Shown piece by piece: positions 62,925-64,000 of a stretch of DNA of 64,000 nt (the first letter of the stretch is position 1; every line of letters begins with the position of its first letter). This DNA is from Atrina japonica (taxonomy: Eukaryota; Mollusca; Bivalvia; Pterioida; Pinnidae). The DNA lies in contig BROG01001161.1 of the NCBI GenBank assembly GCA_030159075.1, positions 48,806 through 112,805 on the forward strand. Direction: 5' to 3'. The notes under the pieces are model-generated. The model had not been told where the DNA came from, searched no databases, and saw nothing but the letters and a program-made list of their open reading frames with translations. The translations under genes and the position numbers were made by a program.

Positions 62925-63885
62925 ATTACATATAAAACGGCCACAACATGGAAAACAAACGGGATGGCATTATGTGTCCGAAAGGTGTCAGTTGATATGG
63001 TCAAGTTCAGTGAAAAGCTCACCCACTATGAAAAGGTCATCAGTCAACCTCAGATTTGATTAGCGACATGGTGTCACTTTATCTGGTCGTGATTGAAAAG
63101 GGAGTCACTATATGGTCGTGATTAGGGAAAAATGAGTCACACTGTATATGGCCGTAATTGGCGAAAGTGAGTCATTGTATATGGTAGTGATTGGGAAAAG
63201 GGAGTCACTCTATACGGTCATGATTGGGAAAAGGGAGTCACTCTATACGGTCATGATTGGGAAAAGGGAGTCACTCTATACGGTCATGATTGGGAAAAGG
63301 GAGTCACTCTATACGGTCATGATTGGGAAAAGGGAGTCACTCTATACGGTCATGATTGGGAAAAGGGAGTCACTCTATACGGTCATGATTGGGAAAAGGG
63401 AGTCACTCTATACGGTCATGATTGGGAAAAGGGAGTCACTCTATACGGTCATGATTGGAAAAAGGGAGTCACTATAGATGACCGTGATTGGCTAAAGGGA
63501 GTCAATGTATATGCTCGCAATTAAGAAAGGTGAGTCACTGTATATGATTGCGATTGGGAAAAGTGAGTCACACTCTATGGTCGTGATTAGCGAAAGGGAG
63601 TCACTGTATATGGTCGTAATTGGGAAAAGAGATTCATCGCATATGATCGTTATTGGTAAAGGAGGTCACTGTATATGGTCTTGATCGGCAAATGTTAGTC
63701 ACTATATATGGTCGGGATTGGCGAAAGGGAGTCATTGTATATGGTCGTGATTGGCGAACGTAAGTCACTCTGTATGGCCGTGCTCCAGAATGCTATACCA
63801 GCAATGAAAGATGAATTCATATTGATCATGATCCCCGTACCGACTTTAAACTGTGACGATTTCAAGGGTTCAGCAACGTATCGCT
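62925..63885 (+). repeat. dispersed repeat family R2, copy 4, with internal minisatellite expansion
   Basis: Starts with AACGGGATGGCATTATGTG and ATATGGTCAAGTTCAGTGAA. It ends with GGCCGTGCTCCAGAATGCTA, GATCCCCGTACCGAC and GGTTCAGCAACGTA, the same phrases that bracket the single GGAGTCACTGT block of the other R2 copies. Between them that block is amplified about 20-fold. Confidence 0.85.
63046..63790 (+). repeat. 33-bp minisatellite
   Basis: The unit GATTGGGAAAAGGGAGTCAC plus TCTATACGGTCAT is repeated. Eight copies at 63193-63456 are identical. About four diverged copies precede them and about ten follow, each retaining GGGAGTCA(C/T), TAT and GGTCGTGATT. Because 33 is divisible by three, one plus frame is open and gives an 11-residue repeat (MIGKRESLYTV), which I regard as incidental. 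Confidence 0.95.
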
Positions 63886-64000
63886 ATGCGAGTAGTTTAT
63901 TGCCGATCGCTTGGATCTCAGAAAAAGTAGCATGCCCTGGCATAACTTATAGATTGAGAAATGAAAGCGCAATAGGCAGAAGACGGGATATTACTACTAC

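Noticed and set aside
63193..63456. CRISPR-like array
   Set aside because: Contiguous identical units with no unique spacers, in a eukaryotic context.
63148..63477. Protein with 11-residue repeats (MIGKRESLYTV)
   Set aside because: The 33-bp minisatellite inside a dispersed repeat explains it. Flanking units are out of frame or stopped.

Overview
The window looks like nuclear DNA from a marine invertebrate, most likely a bivalve mollusc. It is AT-rich, dense in long microsatellites (AT, GT, GA, ATT, CTGT, CTAC) and full of dispersed repeats. It has spliced genes with classic AG/GT borders and tRNA-derived SINEs ending in a GTTAAAC-type tail that I associate with bivalves. No prokaryotic or organellar features are visible. 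The species cannot be named from this sequence alone.

Layout. 1-6,000: non-coding DNA with microsatellites and two diverged copies of a ~600 bp repeat. 6,075-30,773: exons of a plus-strand gene for a small cysteine-rich type I membrane protein. They comprise a signal-peptide exon at 6,075-6,273, then 22,434-22,549, a 28-nt micro-exon at 24,210-24,237, 24,726-24,875, a transmembrane exon at 26,888-26,966 and a terminal exon at 30,618-30,773. The 16 kb intron holds a degenerate tandem repeat, a long tail-to-tail inverted repeat, a complete GMR1-like LTR retrotransposon inserted in that inverted repeat (11,157-18,070, minus strand, perfect 5-bp target duplication) and a second truncated GMR1-like element (about 18,480-21,170). 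30,850-39,600: repeats, microsatellites and a dead reverse-transcriptase fragment. 39,689-45,035: a minus-strand MEGF-like gene (signal peptide, cysteine-rich head, EGF-type exons, transmembrane exon, cytoplasmic tail) with one EGF exon carrying a stop and an uncompensated frameshift. 45,100-64,000: intergenic or intronic DNA with palindromes, SINEs, a ~105 bp tandem repeat and a dispersed repeat family, one member of which has expanded into a 33-bp minisatellite.

The two host genes are both predicted cell-surface receptors. Nothing shows that they act together. The most informative mobile DNA is the pair of GMR1-like elements. Both have integrase upstream of reverse transcriptase (seen directly in the first) or a matching gag-protease arrangement (second), both carry an 18-nt proline-tRNA primer-binding site, and both have a capsid segment resembling the SCAN domain. 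The first is young by LTR identity (about 99%) yet carries about seven frameshifts, mostly at short homopolymers. The host-gene exons show similar single-base slips, so uncorrected assembly indels are a real alternative to biological decay. I did not find a clearly new biological system.
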